A stretch of 64,000 nt of DNA from Halomonas sp. MCCC 1A13316 (GTDB lineage: Bacteria; Pseudomonadota; Gammaproteobacteria; Pseudomonadales; Halomonadaceae), in NCBI RefSeq assembly GCF_014931605.1, contig NZ_CP053382.1, forward strand, positions 1,240,001-1,304,000, given 5' to 3'. A program made the position numbers and the translations under genes. How positions within the stretch are numbered: the first letter of the stretch is position 1; each line of letters opens with the position of its first letter. Shown piece after piece: positions 1-8,848 of the stretch. Under the pieces are notes generated by a model. The model was not told the DNA's origin. It worked only from the letters and a program-made list of their open reading frames with translations, and searched no databases.

Positions 1-2
1 CC

Positions 3-470
3 GTGGGGCAGCGTGCCCGTTGCGTCACCGACGCCTATCCCGACCAACCGTTCGATGCCACGATCAGTCTGATCGCACCGATCATCGACGCCGCCCGCGG
101 CACCGTGGACGTAAGGCTGGTCATGGAGCAGGAACCCTGGTTTCTGCGCGAGGACATGACCGTCTCGGTGAATGTGGAAACTGCGCGCCTTGAGCGGGCG
201 CTGACAGTGCCCAACGATGCGATATTCGGGGTCGAGGGCGCCTCTGCCCGGGTCCACGGGGTCGAGGCGGGCCGTGTTTCACCTCGCAGCGTGACCCTGG
301 GGCTGAGGGGGCTGCTTCACTCCGAGATCACCGCAGGTCTGACGGCGGGTGAGATCGTGCTGACCGATCCTGGCCTCAGCCCGGGACAGCGCATCCGGCC
401 TCACTTAACCGACCACCCGGAGCAGGGGGAGCCCGCCTCGTCCCGGGAGCCTTTTTCCTTCATACGGTGA
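3..470 (+). CDS. HlyD-family membrane-fusion (adaptor) protein, C-terminal part
   Basis: The reading frame is already open at the window edge, so the N-terminus (signal or anchor, lipoyl and coiled-coil parts) is missing. The visible 155 residues match the beta-barrel and membrane-proximal part of periplasmic adaptors: a segment reading ISLIAPIIDAARGTVDVRL, then LREDMTVSVNV, then a VPNDAIFG motif where a conserved 'P..A' strand normally sits. Adaptors of this kind link an inner-membrane exporter to an outer-membrane channel. The stop overlaps the start of the permease gene by 4 bp, and an ATPase follows, so this is the first gene of a three-gene MacAB/DevBCA-type export operon. The substrate cannot be inferred. 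Confidence 0.75.
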   Translation: MGQRARCVTDAYPDQPFDATISLIAPIIDAARGTVDVRLVMEQEPWFLREDMTVSVNVETARLERALTVPNDAIFGVEGASARVHGVEAGRVSPRSVTLGLRGLLHSEITAGLTAGEIVLTDPGLSPGQRIRPHLTDHPEQGEPASSREPFSFIR

Positions 471-1681
471 CGCTCATGTGGATCGAAGGGTTCATTGCCT
501 GGAGCCTGCTGCGTGATGGCCGCGCCCAGACTGCCCTGATGCTGGTCGGCATCATGGTGGGGGCGGCCGTGGTGGTCTTCATCAGTGTCCTTATCACTGG
601 GCTCCAGGCCAACATCATCGAGCGTACCCTGGGCACGCAGGCCCACATTCGCCTGCTGCCGCTCGAGGAGTTCAATCGCGTACTGCCGCTGCAGGAGCCA
701 GCGCCGATCGCCCTGGTGCTGGAGGACCGCAGACCGCAGCGTCTGCGTTCCATCGACAACTGGCAGGCACTGGTGCCCGTGCTCGACCGCTGGCCGGGCG
801 TGACCGCGGTATCGCCGACGATCAGCGGTCCGGCCCTGGCGGTGCGTGGCAGCGCCAATCGCTCGGTCTCGATCATCGGGGCCGACGTGGAGCGGCTGCG
901 GGCCATTCTGCCCATTGCCGACCACATGGTCGAAGGCGTGTTCCGGCTGCGCCCCGGGGAGATCCTGATTGGCCGGGAGCTGGCCGATGACCTGGGCCTT
1001 CAGAGCGGTGACCGGATGCGCCTCGACACCGCCGGGGAGCGCACCGTGGTCATGACCGTCGCAGGGGTCTTCGAGCTGGGGGTGCGCGAAATCGACAATC
1101 GACTCATGTATCTCGACCTGGACGAGGCTCGCAGCCTCCTCGACCTGCCCGGGGGCGTGACGGCGCTCGAACTCACCGTAGCGGAGGTGTTCGCTGCCGA
1201 CCGGCTGGCGCTTCGCCTCGGAGCACTGACTGGGCAGCGTGCCGAGAGCTGGATGGAGACGAATGCGCAGCTACTCAATGCACTGCGCTCCCAGAGCCTC
1301 TCCACGACCATGATTCGCAGCTTCGTCAGCCTTTCGGTGGCATTCGGCATCGCCAGCGTGCTGGCGGTCAGTGTGGTGCAGCGAACCCGTGAGATCGGCA
1401 TTCTGCGGGCAATGGGCCTCGGCCGGGGGCGAATCCTGCGCGTGTTTCTGATCCAGGGCGCACTGCTGGGGCTGGTCGGCGGGGGACTGGGGGCGATGTT
1501 CGGCTCGCTGCTGGTGCTGGCCTTCGACGTGTTCGGTCCCCGCCTGTTCGTGATCGGCTTCAACCCATGGCTCATTCCGGCGGCCATGGCGCTGGCCGGT
1601 ATGGCGGGTCTCGCTGCTGCCGCCTGGCCCGCCAGCCGCGCGGCCCGGCTCGACCCCGCGGTGGCCATTCGCCATGTCTGA
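467..1681 (+). CDS. FtsX/MacB-type ABC transporter permease
   Basis: 404 residues with the FtsX-family layout: one N-terminal membrane segment (about residues 22-45, LMLVGIMVGAAVVVFISVLI), a large periplasmic domain, then three membrane segments in the last third (about 285-395). The cytoplasmic QRTREIGILRAMG motif before the penultimate helices is characteristic of LolE/MacB-type permeases. GTG at 467 overlaps the adaptor stop (GTGA); an in-frame ATG nine bases on is an alternative start. It should form the membrane half of an ABC efflux or lipoprotein-type transporter with the following ATPase. The substrate is unknown. Confidence 0.85.
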   Translation: MTLMWIEGFIAWSLLRDGRAQTALMLVGIMVGAAVVVFISVLITGLQANIIERTLGTQAHIRLLPLEEFNRVLPLQEPAPIALVLEDRRPQRLRSIDNWQALVPVLDRWPGVTAVSPTISGPALAVRGSANRSVSIIGADVERLRAILPIADHMVEGVFRLRPGEILIGRELADDLGLQSGDRMRLDTAGERTVVMTVAGVFELGVREIDNRLMYLDLDEARSLLDLPGGVTALELTVAEVFAADRLALRLGALTGQRAESWMETNAQLLNALRSQSLSTTMIRSFVSLSVAFGIASVLAVSVVQRTREIGILRAMGLGRGRILRVFLIQGALLGLVGGGLGAMFGSLLVLAFDVFGPRLFVIGFNPWLIPAAMALAGMAGLAAAAWPASRAARLDPAVAIRHV

Positions 1682-1691
1682 GAGCCATTAG

Positions 1692-2408
1692 ATGGAGACC
1701 CACGAGGTTCAGGGCAATGAGGTGCTGCGGCTGGCCGGCGTGTGCAAGGCCTATGACGTAGGCACCCCGGTGGAGAACGAAGTGCTGCATGCGATTGACC
1801 TGCGCCTCGATCGCGGCACCTTTGCCAGCCTCACCGGACCCTCCGGCTCGGGCAAGAGTACGCTGCTCAACCTCATTGGCCTGCTCGATACCCCGACATC
1901 GGGAGAGCTGTTCGTGCTCGAGCGGCCGACCAGCGCCATGGACGACCAGGAACGCACCGAACTGCGCGGCGGCACGATCGGACTGGTTTTCCAGTTCCAT
2001 CACCTGATCCAGGCCTTCAGCGTGCTGGACAACGTGTTGATGCCCTTGATGATTCGGCAAGGTCGCCCGAACGCAGCGATGATCGGCAGGGCAAGGGAAC
2101 TTCTGGCCGCGGTAGGACTGGCTGCCTTTGCGTCCCGGCGTCCCAACGAACTCTCGGGCGGCCAGCAGCAGCGCGTGGCGATTGCCCGAGCCCTTGTCAG
2201 CGAGCCGGTGCTGCTGCTCGCCGACGAACCCACCGGCAACCTCGATACCGCCAGTGCCGATGAAGTGTTCGAGCTGTTTCGTCGCTTCAATGCCGAGCAC
2301 GATTGCGCGGTGCTGATCGTCAGTCACGACCCGAGAATTTCGGCGCGCTGCGACCGGGTTATCGAACTGGTAGACGGACGCATCGTCCACGACGAGACAA
2401 GGCCATGA
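1692..2408 (+). CDS. LolD-like ABC transporter ATP-binding protein
   Basis: 238 residues with every element of an ABC ATPase: Walker A GPSGSGKS at 49-56, Q-loop in LVFQFHHL, signature LSGGQQQR near 155, and Walker [13 protein letters not shown] near 175 followed by the switch histidine in IVSHD. The [14 protein letters not shown] Walker B and the HHL after the Q-loop are typical of the LolD/MacB/FtsE subgroup. It starts 10 bp after the permease stop and is the last gene of the operon. It powers export by the adaptor and permease encoded just upstream. Confidence 0.9.
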   Translation: METHEVQGNEVLRLAGVCKAYDVGTPVENEVLHAIDLRLDRGTFASLTGPSGSGKSTLLNLIGLLDTPTSGELFVLERPTSAMDDQERTELRGGTIGLVFQFHHLIQAFSVLDNVLMPLMIRQGRPNAAMIGRARELLAAVGLAAFASRRPNELSGGQQQRVAIARALVSEPVLLLADEPTGNLDTASADEVFELFRRFNAEHDCAVLIVSHDPRISARCDRVIELVDGRIVHDETRP

Positions 2409-2480
2409 AAGGCAGGCGGAACACCGTGGTCGGCCGGCTAACTCGCCGTCAGGGGACGAATGCGGTTCGTGTCGTTGAAT

Positions 2481-2501
2481 TGCCAAGTAAGCACTGACTG
2501 G
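2481..2501 (+). repeat. Copy 1 of a dispersed 21-bp repeat (TGCCAAGTAAGCACTGACTGG)
   Basis: The core AAGTAAGCACTGACTGG just after the ABC operon recurs at 3146-3170 with GTAA inserted. The two copies bracket about 650 bp holding one small gene. AGTAAG and ACTGACT are near-complementary, so the repeat is a partial dyad and could be a regulator-binding sequence or the scar of a duplication. Confidence 0.6.
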
Positions 2502-2590
2502 CAGGGGCTCGAGGTATGACGAAACAGTGTCGGCTTGGCGCTCGTGCACACTGCTTCGGCGCTTTCATCCGAGTCGCCAACTTGAGGCCC

Positions 2591-2797
2591 TCATGTCATC
2601 GACGCCCGGCTGTGCTCCAGCTGACGCTGGGCTTCGGCCAGCGTGTGGGTTTTGCCACTCCAGGGCAGGCGCTCCCCTGCGTGGTGAAGGTGGTACTCGA
2701 TCTGGCATTGGTCGTCATCGTCCAGGATCTCATAGCGGTGGATCTGGTCGCCGAACTCGTTGCACCACCAGTTGTCAGGGAGTTTGGTCCAGTTCAT
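2591..2797 (-). CDS. Small hypothetical protein (68 aa)
   Basis: Not recognised as a named family. The ATG is preceded by a strong Shine-Dalgarno (GGAGG, about 7 nt upstream on the minus strand), which makes it more credible than the surrounding short frames. The protein is acidic and aromatic-rich: MNWTKLPDNWW at the start, a run of aspartates (DDDDQ) in the middle and a TLAEAQRQLE helix near the C-terminus. There is no membrane segment or cysteine pair, so it is probably a small soluble protein. It stands alone between the two copies of the 21-bp repeat. Confidence 0.6.
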   Translation of the reverse strand: MNWTKLPDNWWCNEFGDQIHRYEILDDDDQCQIEYHLHHAGERLPWSGKTHTLAEAQRQLEHSRASMT

Positions 2798-3309
2798 GGC
2801 GTCACCTCCACTGGCGCAACAGCGCCAGGATTCTTCCGTTCACCGCAGCGGGCTTGCGCTCGACTTTGATTTCGTCTGCTCGGCGGGCTTCATGGCGCCA
2901 AAGCGCTGCTGCATCTATTAGGCATGACCGGTGTCGCCGTCGATCAGATACAATAAACTTTCTTTTTGTAACATTAAGTTTCATTTAGCCTAGTATAAAG
3001 TTTATCGGCTTGCCCCTAGCAATCTTGAGCATTTTTTTGCGAGGCCTTGGAAGGGCACAGCGGTGCTGGCGTAGGCCCGGATCGTGGCCTCCGCCAGTTA
3101 CGTTTGGTAGGTATATCCGGAGCCAAATAACGCTGAAGCAGCCTATGCCAAGTAAGTAAGCACTGACTGGTGGGGGTGGCTTCCCCTCGCTATGCTGGGC
3201 ATTCGGTGTCGCGCTCTCCGTGGCGCTTCACCCCAGGCTCGCCATCCCCAGGGGAGTAAGCTTCTCTCCCGAACGCCAATCGCCCAGAAACTTCTCTTGG
3301 TTTGTCTGT
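2798..3309. other. Intergenic stretch with no convincing gene
   Basis: It contains an AT-rich patch around 2950-3010 that could be the promoter of the small minus-strand gene, and the second copy of the AAGTAAGCACTGACTGG repeat. I see no gene with a ribosome site, no terminator with a T-run and no RNA gene. A 60-codon frame at 2802-2984 (minus) is arginine-rich and unsupported. Confidence 0.5.
3146..3170 (+). repeat. Copy 2 of the dispersed repeat, with a 4-bp GTAA insertion
   Basis: It reads TGCCAAGTAA-GTAA-GCACTGACTGG, identical to the copy at 2481-2501 apart from the duplicated GTAA. With the extra GTAA it forms a better dyad, AGTAAGT-N4-ACTGACT (one mismatch), in the style of a TetR-type operator. 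No adjacent gene explains it. Confidence 0.6.
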
Positions 3310-4668
3310 TCAATCAGGCCGGGCACTGGCTCGCGGTAGACCTATTCTTGCGCGCAAGCCACCGCTCGGCCTGTTAGACAGGACGACTTCGCCACCATGG
3401 GCGTGCAGAATTGCCCGCGTTATGGGCAGACCCAGCCCGATCCCGCCCGTTTCCCGCGATCGAGAGGTTTCGAGTCGCGTGAAGGGGTCGAAGACGCGTT
3501 CAAGGTCCTCGGGACGAATGCCGGGACCAAAATCGTCGATCAGAATTTCTGCAGCACCAGCCGTTTCGCGCACCGTAACCCGTGCACCACCGCCATAGAA
3601 CTGTGCATTCTCGAGAAGGTTGCGTAGTGCGCGGCGAAGGGGTACCCGACGAATGCATGAGATCACAGGATGTTCCGCTTCCACAATGATCTCGGGGCCT
3701 GTTTCGGCCAATTCCGCCGCGAGGTTGCGCACTAAATCGGCAAGATCCACCTCTTCCATAGGTTGATCCGTCGAGATGCCTCGCGCGAAGGCCAACGTCG
3801 TCTCGACCATGGCTTGCATCTCGTCGAGGATGGCGATCATCCGCTCGCGGGTCTCATCGTCTTCGACCATTTCGGCTCGCACCTTCAGAGCCGTGATCGG
3901 GGAGCGCAGATCGTGCCCGAGTGCGGCAAGCATGCGAGTGCGATCGTTGAGCATGTCGGTGATCCGCTCATTCATTCTTGCCAGCGCCTCGGAGAGTGCT
4001 CGCACTTCCCGAGGGCTGCCCACCGGTACTTCCGGCAGTCCGCTATCCAGGTCGGCCTTGTCGGCGGCAGCCGCGAGCTGACTGAGTGGATGGGTGATCC
4101 GGCGCAAACCGAGCCATAGCGCTGCCATGACAAGTACCAGCGACAGGATCGTGGCGCCAACGATCGCAGGTGGCGCCTGCAGGTCGGGCCGCTGGAAGCG
4201 GGCGGCAACATTGAGCCATTCGCCATCTGCAAGCGGAACCGTTATACGAAACTCTACTGGCGCGACCCCGGCAACCCGCATCCGCTCATGCAGCCAGGCG
4301 AGCGCAGCCGGTGGTTCGGCCAGTTCCCCGCTGTGGGGCGAAAGGGGTAGCTCTTCGGTGCGCAGGTCAACCACTGCCGCTGGGCCAGAAGCATCGCCAG
4401 TCACCAGAGGTTCCCTGTCCAGGCTGAACCGTACCAGACGTGAATTTGCGGCAGCCAGGATACTTTCGTGGCTCGCTTTCGGCGCAGTTTTCAGCGCACT
4501 GGCGACGGCCGTGGCCCGTTCGACGGTTTCAAGACGCTGGGCGGCTCGGATTGCCGCGCTGCGCTCGTCGGTGAAGAGCCATACGCTGATCGCCTGCGCA
4601 GCAAGAAAAGCGGCCAGGATCAGAAACGCCAATTGCCCCAGCAGGCTGCGAGGGACGAGGCGCATCAA
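3310..4668 (-). CDS. Two-component sensor histidine kinase
   Basis: 452 residues: an N-terminal membrane helix (about 8-32), a periplasmic sensor region (about 33-165), a second helix (about 168-188), then HAMP (about 189-242). The HisKA box LGHDLRSPITAL places the phospho-accepting histidine at 252. The ATPase domain has an N-box (LLENAQFYGGG) and G-boxes (DDFGPGI, GGIGLGLPI). It lies downstream of an OmpR-type regulator and overlaps it by 4 bp (ATGA), so the two form a cognate pair. The signal is unknown. The pair is divergent from a cytochrome b561, which makes a role in that gene's control possible. Confidence 0.92.
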   Translation of the reverse strand: MMRLVPRSLLGQLAFLILAAFLAAQAISVWLFTDERSAAIRAAQRLETVERATAVASALKTAPKASHESILAAANSRLVRFSLDREPLVTGDASGPAAVVDLRTEELPLSPHSGELAEPPAALAWLHERMRVAGVAPVEFRITVPLADGEWLNVAARFQRPDLQAPPAIVGATILSLVLVMAALWLGLRRITHPLSQLAAAADKADLDSGLPEVPVGSPREVRALSEALARMNERITDMLNDRTRMLAALGHDLRSPITALKVRAEMVEDDETRERMIAILDEMQAMVETTLAFARGISTDQPMEEVDLADLVRNLAAELAETGPEIIVEAEHPVISCIRRVPLRRALRNLLENAQFYGGGARVTVRETAGAAEILIDDFGPGIRPEDLERVFDPFTRLETSRSRETGGIGLGLPITRAILHAHGGEVVLSNRPSGGLRARIGLPRASARPD

Positions 4669-5417
4669 GATACCTCACGAACATCTGCGGCCAGACTGTA
4701 GCCACCCGCGCGGACCGTCACGATGATGTGCGGGTGCGATGGGTCCGCTTCAATTTCCCGGCGCAGGCGGCTGACCTGGTTATCGATGGTCCGATCATAG
4801 ACATCGGCGGTACGTCCACTTGTGATATCCAGCAACTGATCCCGAGAAAGCACGAATCTAGGTCGCTCGAGAAACGCCGACAAAAGCTTGAACTCTGCCG
4901 TCGTCAGTGAGACCTGTTCGTCTTTTTCACCAGGGCCGCTTACCTCGCGGCTAAGTTCTCGTGTATCGGTGTCTAGGATCCAGCCTGCGAAGGCCAATTT
5001 GTGCCCCTCGAGCCCGTTCGACAGCGGTACGGCGCGCGCCGTGCGGCGCAGGATCGCCTTAACGCGGGCCAGTAGTTCCCGTGGATTGAAGGGTTTGGAA
5101 AGATAGTCGTCGGCGCCGACTTCCAGGCCGACAATCCGATCGGTGTCCTCGCTGAGGGCACTGAGCATCAGAACCGGCGGGCCGTTGGAGGTGGCAAGTC
5201 GGCGTGCCGCCGATAACCCGTCTTCGCCTGGCATCATCACGTCCAGCACCACGAGATCGAAGCGGCCCTCCTTGAGATGAGCATCCATCTCCGCCGTGCT
5301 TCCGGCAGCGGTTGCATGCATACCGTTTTTCTCGAGATAGCGGATCACGGCATCGCGAATCTCGGGGTGATCATCGACGACAAGGATATGGGCGATGTGG
5401 TGCGTCTGTTCGTTCAT
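4665..5417 (-). CDS. OmpR/PhoB-family response regulator
   Basis: About 250 residues from the ATG at 5417. I prefer this start because MNEQTHHIAHILVVDDH puts the receiver domain near the N-terminus; the frame is open about 29 codons further upstream, but that extension has no family likeness. The receiver has the acidic pair D15/D16, the phospho-acceptor D59 in LDVMMPGEDG, and the switch lysine in LSKPF. A winged-helix DNA-binding domain follows, with the usual DRTIDNQVSRLRRE recognition region. It is transcribed first and couples to the kinase gene by a 4-bp overlap. Confidence 0.92.
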   Translation of the reverse strand: MNEQTHHIAHILVVDDHPEIRDAVIRYLEKNGMHATAAGSTAEMDAHLKEGRFDLVVLDVMMPGEDGLSAARRLATSNGPPVLMLSALSEDTDRIVGLEVGADDYLSKPFNPRELLARVKAILRRTARAVPLSNGLEGHKLAFAGWILDTDTRELSREVSGPGEKDEQVSLTTAEFKLLSAFLERPRFVLSRDQLLDITSGRTADVYDRTIDNQVSRLRREIEADPSHPHIIVTVRAGGYSLAADVREVS

Positions 5418-5595
5418 ATCATTTTCTACGCAAGTTATCGTCCTTTGGGTATGAGTTGCGGCGTAGCTCTCCACGGCTTCTGTCTCTGCGACAGATTGAT
5501 ACATATTTTCGTCTTGCTGACATAGACCTGCGACAAGCTCCCTTCATCTTCTCGTCATGACTGCAACGAAATAAGTTGAAGAGAGGAGAAGAGCC

Positions 5596-6099
5596 ATGAC
5601 CGCCCAAAGCCAATTCCCGCAGGGTTACTCTGCCGCACAGATCGCCCTGCACTGGGTCGTCGCCGTGCTGATAGCGGCACAATACATCTTCAAGGACGCC
5701 ATCTCGCTCGCGTGGGATTCGGTCCGGGCAGGCGAGAACTTTGCCTTTGACCCACTGATACTTGCCCATGTCGTCGGTGGCGGCTTGATCCTCGCCTTCG
5801 TCGTTTGGCGACTGGTTCTGCGTCTGAAGCGTGGCGTGCCTGTCGCACCCGAGAACGAACCCGCTTCTCTCAAGACTCTGAGCCACGTTGCGCATTGGGC
5901 GCTTTACGCCGTGCTGGCCGCGATGGCCTTGTCGGGTTCGCTCGCCTGGTTTGGCGATGTGACACAAGCTGCCCAAGTGCACAACATCCTCAAGGTGGTC
6001 CTGCTGGCTCTCGTCGCACTGCATGTACTGGCGATTCCTTTCCATCGCGTCGTTCTGAAGAACAACGTGATGCAGCGGATGATCCGACCGGCCGATTGA
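5596..6099 (+). CDS. Cytochrome b561 family protein
   Basis: 167 residues with four membrane helices and the expected histidines for two b-type hemes: H19 (ALHWVV), H58 (LAHVVGG), H100 (VAHWAL) and H143 (ALHVLA). Bacterial b561 proteins of this length (CybB-like) sit in the inner membrane and pass electrons between quinol and other carriers. A strong ribosome site (GAGAGGAGAAG) lies just before the ATG. It is divergent from the two-component pair, with about 180 bp between the start codons holding both promoters. Confidence 0.88.
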   Translation: MTAQSQFPQGYSAAQIALHWVVAVLIAAQYIFKDAISLAWDSVRAGENFAFDPLILAHVVGGGLILAFVVWRLVLRLKRGVPVAPENEPASLKTLSHVAHWALYAVLAAMALSGSLAWFGDVTQAAQVHNILKVVLLALVALHVLAIPFHRVVLKNNVMQRMIRPAD

Positions 6100-6240
6100 C
6101 GCGCTACCGCTCCGCTTCGCAGCGCAACGGTACGCAAGGCATGCGCAGACATGCCGAGCCGGCCAAGCCTGCTTACTCGAAGGACGAACGGATACACTTC
6201 TGGTAATCTTTTTCCGATAGGCATCGTGCATCCTCAGCCA

Positions 6241-6258
6241 CGAAAGAAGCTTCTTTCG
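6241..6258. other. Perfect 18-bp palindrome
   Basis: CGAAAGAAGCTTCTTTCG is exactly self-complementary and is followed by CACGGCTTTTTAG. It lies between the b561 stop and the methyltransferase start. The absence of a loop favours a protein-binding dyad over a terminator, although the nearby T-run leaves termination possible. Confidence 0.5.
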
Positions 6259-6272
6259 CACGGCTTTTTAGA

Positions 6273-6917
6273 ATGAGCCGAACATGGGCCTGGAAAATGA
6301 GAAACGCCAGAGCGTTCTGGAACAAAAGTGCTGCCCGCTACGCCAAGCTTCCCATTCGCAACGCGAGCGCGTACGAGAAGAAGCTGGCCATCACCCAGGA
6401 GTACCTGCGCCCGGATAGTCGCGTGCTGGAGTTCGGCTGCGGTACGGGGAGTACGGCGATACTCCATGCGCCCCATGTCAGGGAGATCGTGGCACTCGAT
6501 ATCTCCGACAAGATGCTGGAGATTGCCGAGCAGAAGGCACGGGATACCGGTGTCGCGAACATCACCTTCCGTCAAGGCACCTTGGATGATGCGGAGCTGG
6601 CGGAGGCGAGTTTCGATGCCATCCTGGGGCTCAATATCCTCCATCTGCTCGAAGATCTGGACGCAGCGCTGGCCAGGGTGCATGGCTTGCTCAAACCCGG
6701 AGGGGTGTTTGTTTCCAGCACCGTTCTGGTCGGCGATATCAACTTTCTGTTCCGCCTGATGATTCCCCCCATGCAGATGCTGGGGTTCGCTCCCTATGTG
6801 AATCGCTTCGGCAAGCAGTCGCTGGTCGATAAGCTGATCGATGCGGGGTTCTCCATCGAGCGGGAGTGGCAACCCGGAAAGGCGACGGTATTCATCATCG
6901 CCAGGAAGAGCGAGTAG
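6273..6917 (+). CDS. Class I SAM-dependent methyltransferase
   Basis: About 214 residues with the Rossmann methyltransferase signature: motif I VLEFGCGTGSTA, the acidic residue after strand 2 (VALDISDKMLEIA), motif post-I near GTLDD, and motif IV in FDAILGLNILHLL. A C-terminal segment (MMIPPMQMLGFAPYV) matches the small-molecule methyltransferases close to Methyltransf_11. The second ATG (6297) may be the true start, since neither has a clear ribosome site. The substrate is not recognisable and the gene appears to be transcribed alone. Confidence 0.82.
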   Translation: MSRTWAWKMRNARAFWNKSAARYAKLPIRNASAYEKKLAITQEYLRPDSRVLEFGCGTGSTAILHAPHVREIVALDISDKMLEIAEQKARDTGVANITFRQGTLDDAELAEASFDAILGLNILHLLEDLDAALARVHGLLKPGGVFVSSTVLVGDINFLFRLMIPPMQMLGFAPYVNRFGKQSLVDKLIDAGFSIEREWQPGKATVFIIARKSE

Positions 6918-7069
6918 ACGAATCAGCAGGCTGACCGGAGCGTTGAACTCCTGGAAGCGCCAACTGGCCAATTGCCGGCGCTTCCCTTGTGTGCCGTGTC
7001 GAGCGGATGAACAAGGCGGTAGCGTGAACGACTACAGTGAAGGAATACAGTCGACGCACGCGAGGTGAC

Positions 7070-8203
7070 ATGGCGGCAACACTCCTTCTCTGGACAACTC
7101 GATTCCTGACACTGCTGCTTATGGTGGTAAGCGTGCTGCCGCTGATACCCAGCGGGGAGTGGTGGATTCGGCTGTGGGAGTTTCCTCGTCTGCAGTTGGC
7201 CGTGGCGCTGGTGTTGCCCCTGGGGCTGCTGGCAATCCATGCGTGGCGGTATCGGCCACGAGCGGAGCATGGGGTGTTGCTGGTGGCCCTCCTCGGCACG
7301 GGGGCATGGCAGCTGTCGCACATCTTGCCGTTCACTTCGCTCTGGCCGGAAGAGGTGCCCGCCGCCGAGGAGGAGCCCGACAATGCCAGGTCGACGTTCA
7401 AGATGCTCACCGCGAATGTCACCTACAACAACGACCGCTACGACGAGCTGCTCGACAGGGTCCGGCGCGAGGATCCTGATATCTTGCTGCTGATCGAGGT
7501 CAATCGCGCCTGGGCCGAGGCGCTGGTGCCGCTGGACGAACACTACCCGCATCGCGTCGGGGAGGTGCGCGGCGAGGGGCTGGGCATCGTGCTCTGGTCA
7601 CGCTTCCCGCTGCTCGAGCAGGAGGTCAAGCACCTGGTAACCGATCGCCGGCCATCGGTCTTCGCTACCCTGGAGCTGCCGGAAGTGGGACCGGTACGCT
7701 ACGTCGGCATCCATCCCGTTCCACCGGGGCTGCGCGACAGAATCGCCCGCAATAACAAAATGAGCGAGCGTCGCGACAGCCGGATCCGTGATGCGGAGCT
7801 GATGCTCGTCGCCCGCCATGTCGAAGAAGACCCCGACAATCGCTGGATCGTCACCGGCGACTTCAACGACGTCGGGTGGTCCGACACTACCCGGCTGTTC
7901 TCCAGCCTGAGTGGGCTGAAGGACCCTCGCCGCGGCCGCGCGCTACTGAACACTTTCCCTGTAGAAAAGCCGTTGTTGCGCTATCCCATCGACCACCTGT
8001 TCGTCTCCGACGGCTTCCACCTGGTCGATATGGGCCGGGTAAGGCTGCCCGGCTCCGATCACTTCGGCATTACCGCCGAGCTTTCCGTCGCGCAGAAGGA
8101 CCGAGAGAAGCCGGATGCTTCCGCCGAAGAGCAGCAAGAGGCCAGCGAGATGATCGAAGAAGGTGATGAGGATGCCGACGAGCATGGCGTCAGCTCGGAC
8201 TAG
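7070..8203 (+). CDS. Membrane-anchored endonuclease/exonuclease/phosphatase (EEP) family protein
   Basis: 377 residues from the ATG at 7070, preceded by GAGGTG. The N-terminal third has two to three hydrophobic helices (LLLMVVSVLPLIP, LAVALVLPLGLLAI, HGVLLVALLGTG). The EEP fold then starts at MLTANVTYNN and carries LLLIEVN (metal-binding Glu), VTGDFND (Asp/Asn) and GSDHFGI (catalytic Asp-His). The end is acidic and low in complexity. Proteins with this layout are inner-membrane enzymes with the active domain outside the cytoplasm; substrates in the family range from nucleic acid to phospholipid, so none is assigned. Confidence 0.85.
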   Translation: MAATLLLWTTRFLTLLLMVVSVLPLIPSGEWWIRLWEFPRLQLAVALVLPLGLLAIHAWRYRPRAEHGVLLVALLGTGAWQLSHILPFTSLWPEEVPAAEEEPDNARSTFKMLTANVTYNNDRYDELLDRVRREDPDILLLIEVNRAWAEALVPLDEHYPHRVGEVRGEGLGIVLWSRFPLLEQEVKHLVTDRRPSVFATLELPEVGPVRYVGIHPVPPGLRDRIARNNKMSERRDSRIRDAELMLVARHVEEDPDNRWIVTGDFNDVGWSDTTRLFSSLSGLKDPRRGRALLNTFPVEKPLLRYPIDHLFVSDGFHLVDMGRVRLPGSDHFGITAELSVAQKDREKPDASAEEQQEASEMIEEGDEDADEHGVSSD

Positions 8204-8284
8204 CAAGCCCCGGCATGGCGGCTTCTTTCCGGCTGGCCTATCTTTTCCTGGCCAAGGAAAGCATCAACCAGGCAGGGAGGAGCC

Positions 8285-8677
8285 ATGCAGCCGTCAAGTG
8301 TCGATACCGACGACCTACCGTGGGAAACGTGGGACGACCCTGAATTCGCCGCACGCACCAGGGTGCGATGGAAGCTCATCTTTACTGCCGAACAGACGCC
8401 TACGGGCGTGATGAGCATGGGGCTGGCCGAGATCGCCCCTCAGGGCGCCTTGCCTCTCCACCAGCATGATCCTGCCGAGACCTATCATGTACTCAGTGGC
8501 GAAGGGAGCATAGAAGTCGAGGGTGTCTCTCATCGCCTGCATGCCGGCCAGTCCGTCTTCATTCCCCCACTGGCCTGGCACGAGACGATCAATACCGGGC
8601 CCACCCCGCTGCGCTTCCTGTTCACCTTCCCCACGGATACCTTCAGCGAGGTAGCGTATCGCTTTGCTGAACACTGA
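8285..8677 (+). CDS. Cupin-domain protein
   Basis: 130 residues of a single-domain cupin. Motif 1 is LHQHDPAETYHVLSGEG, with two metal-binding histidines, a glutamate and a third histidine. Motif 2 is AGQSVFIPPLAWHETIN, with the last histidine. A GGGAGGAG ribosome site sits about 6 nt before the ATG. Such small cupins bind a divalent metal and act as dioxygenases, isomerases or sensors; nothing nearby narrows the choice. It is the last gene before the accessory patch. Confidence 0.85.
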   Translation: MQPSSVDTDDLPWETWDDPEFAARTRVRWKLIFTAEQTPTGVMSMGLAEIAPQGALPLHQHDPAETYHVLSGEGSIEVEGVSHRLHAGQSVFIPPLAWHETINTGPTPLRFLFTFPTDTFSEVAYRFAEH

Positions 8678-8848
8678 AAACCGGCCAAGGTAAGAAAAAG
8701 CTTACATGGCGTAAGCATTTGCCTTTACCGACACGACCAAGGTCACATTTCAGGCTAGTTACGTAGATTTACAGATAGGAAGGCGATAGGTTGGGAGCAA
8801 AGCGGGCTTAAGCAATCCGTTTGCCGATTCGTCTGTGCGAGATGTGCC

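Noticed and set aside
1222..1232. Third copy of the GCACTGACTGG part of the dispersed repeat, inside the permease gene
   Set aside because: Only about 11 bases match, within a coding sequence; likely chance.
2802..2984. 60-codon minus-strand frame upstream of the 68-residue small gene
   Set aside because: Arginine-rich, no ribosome site, no likeness; not strong enough to annotate.
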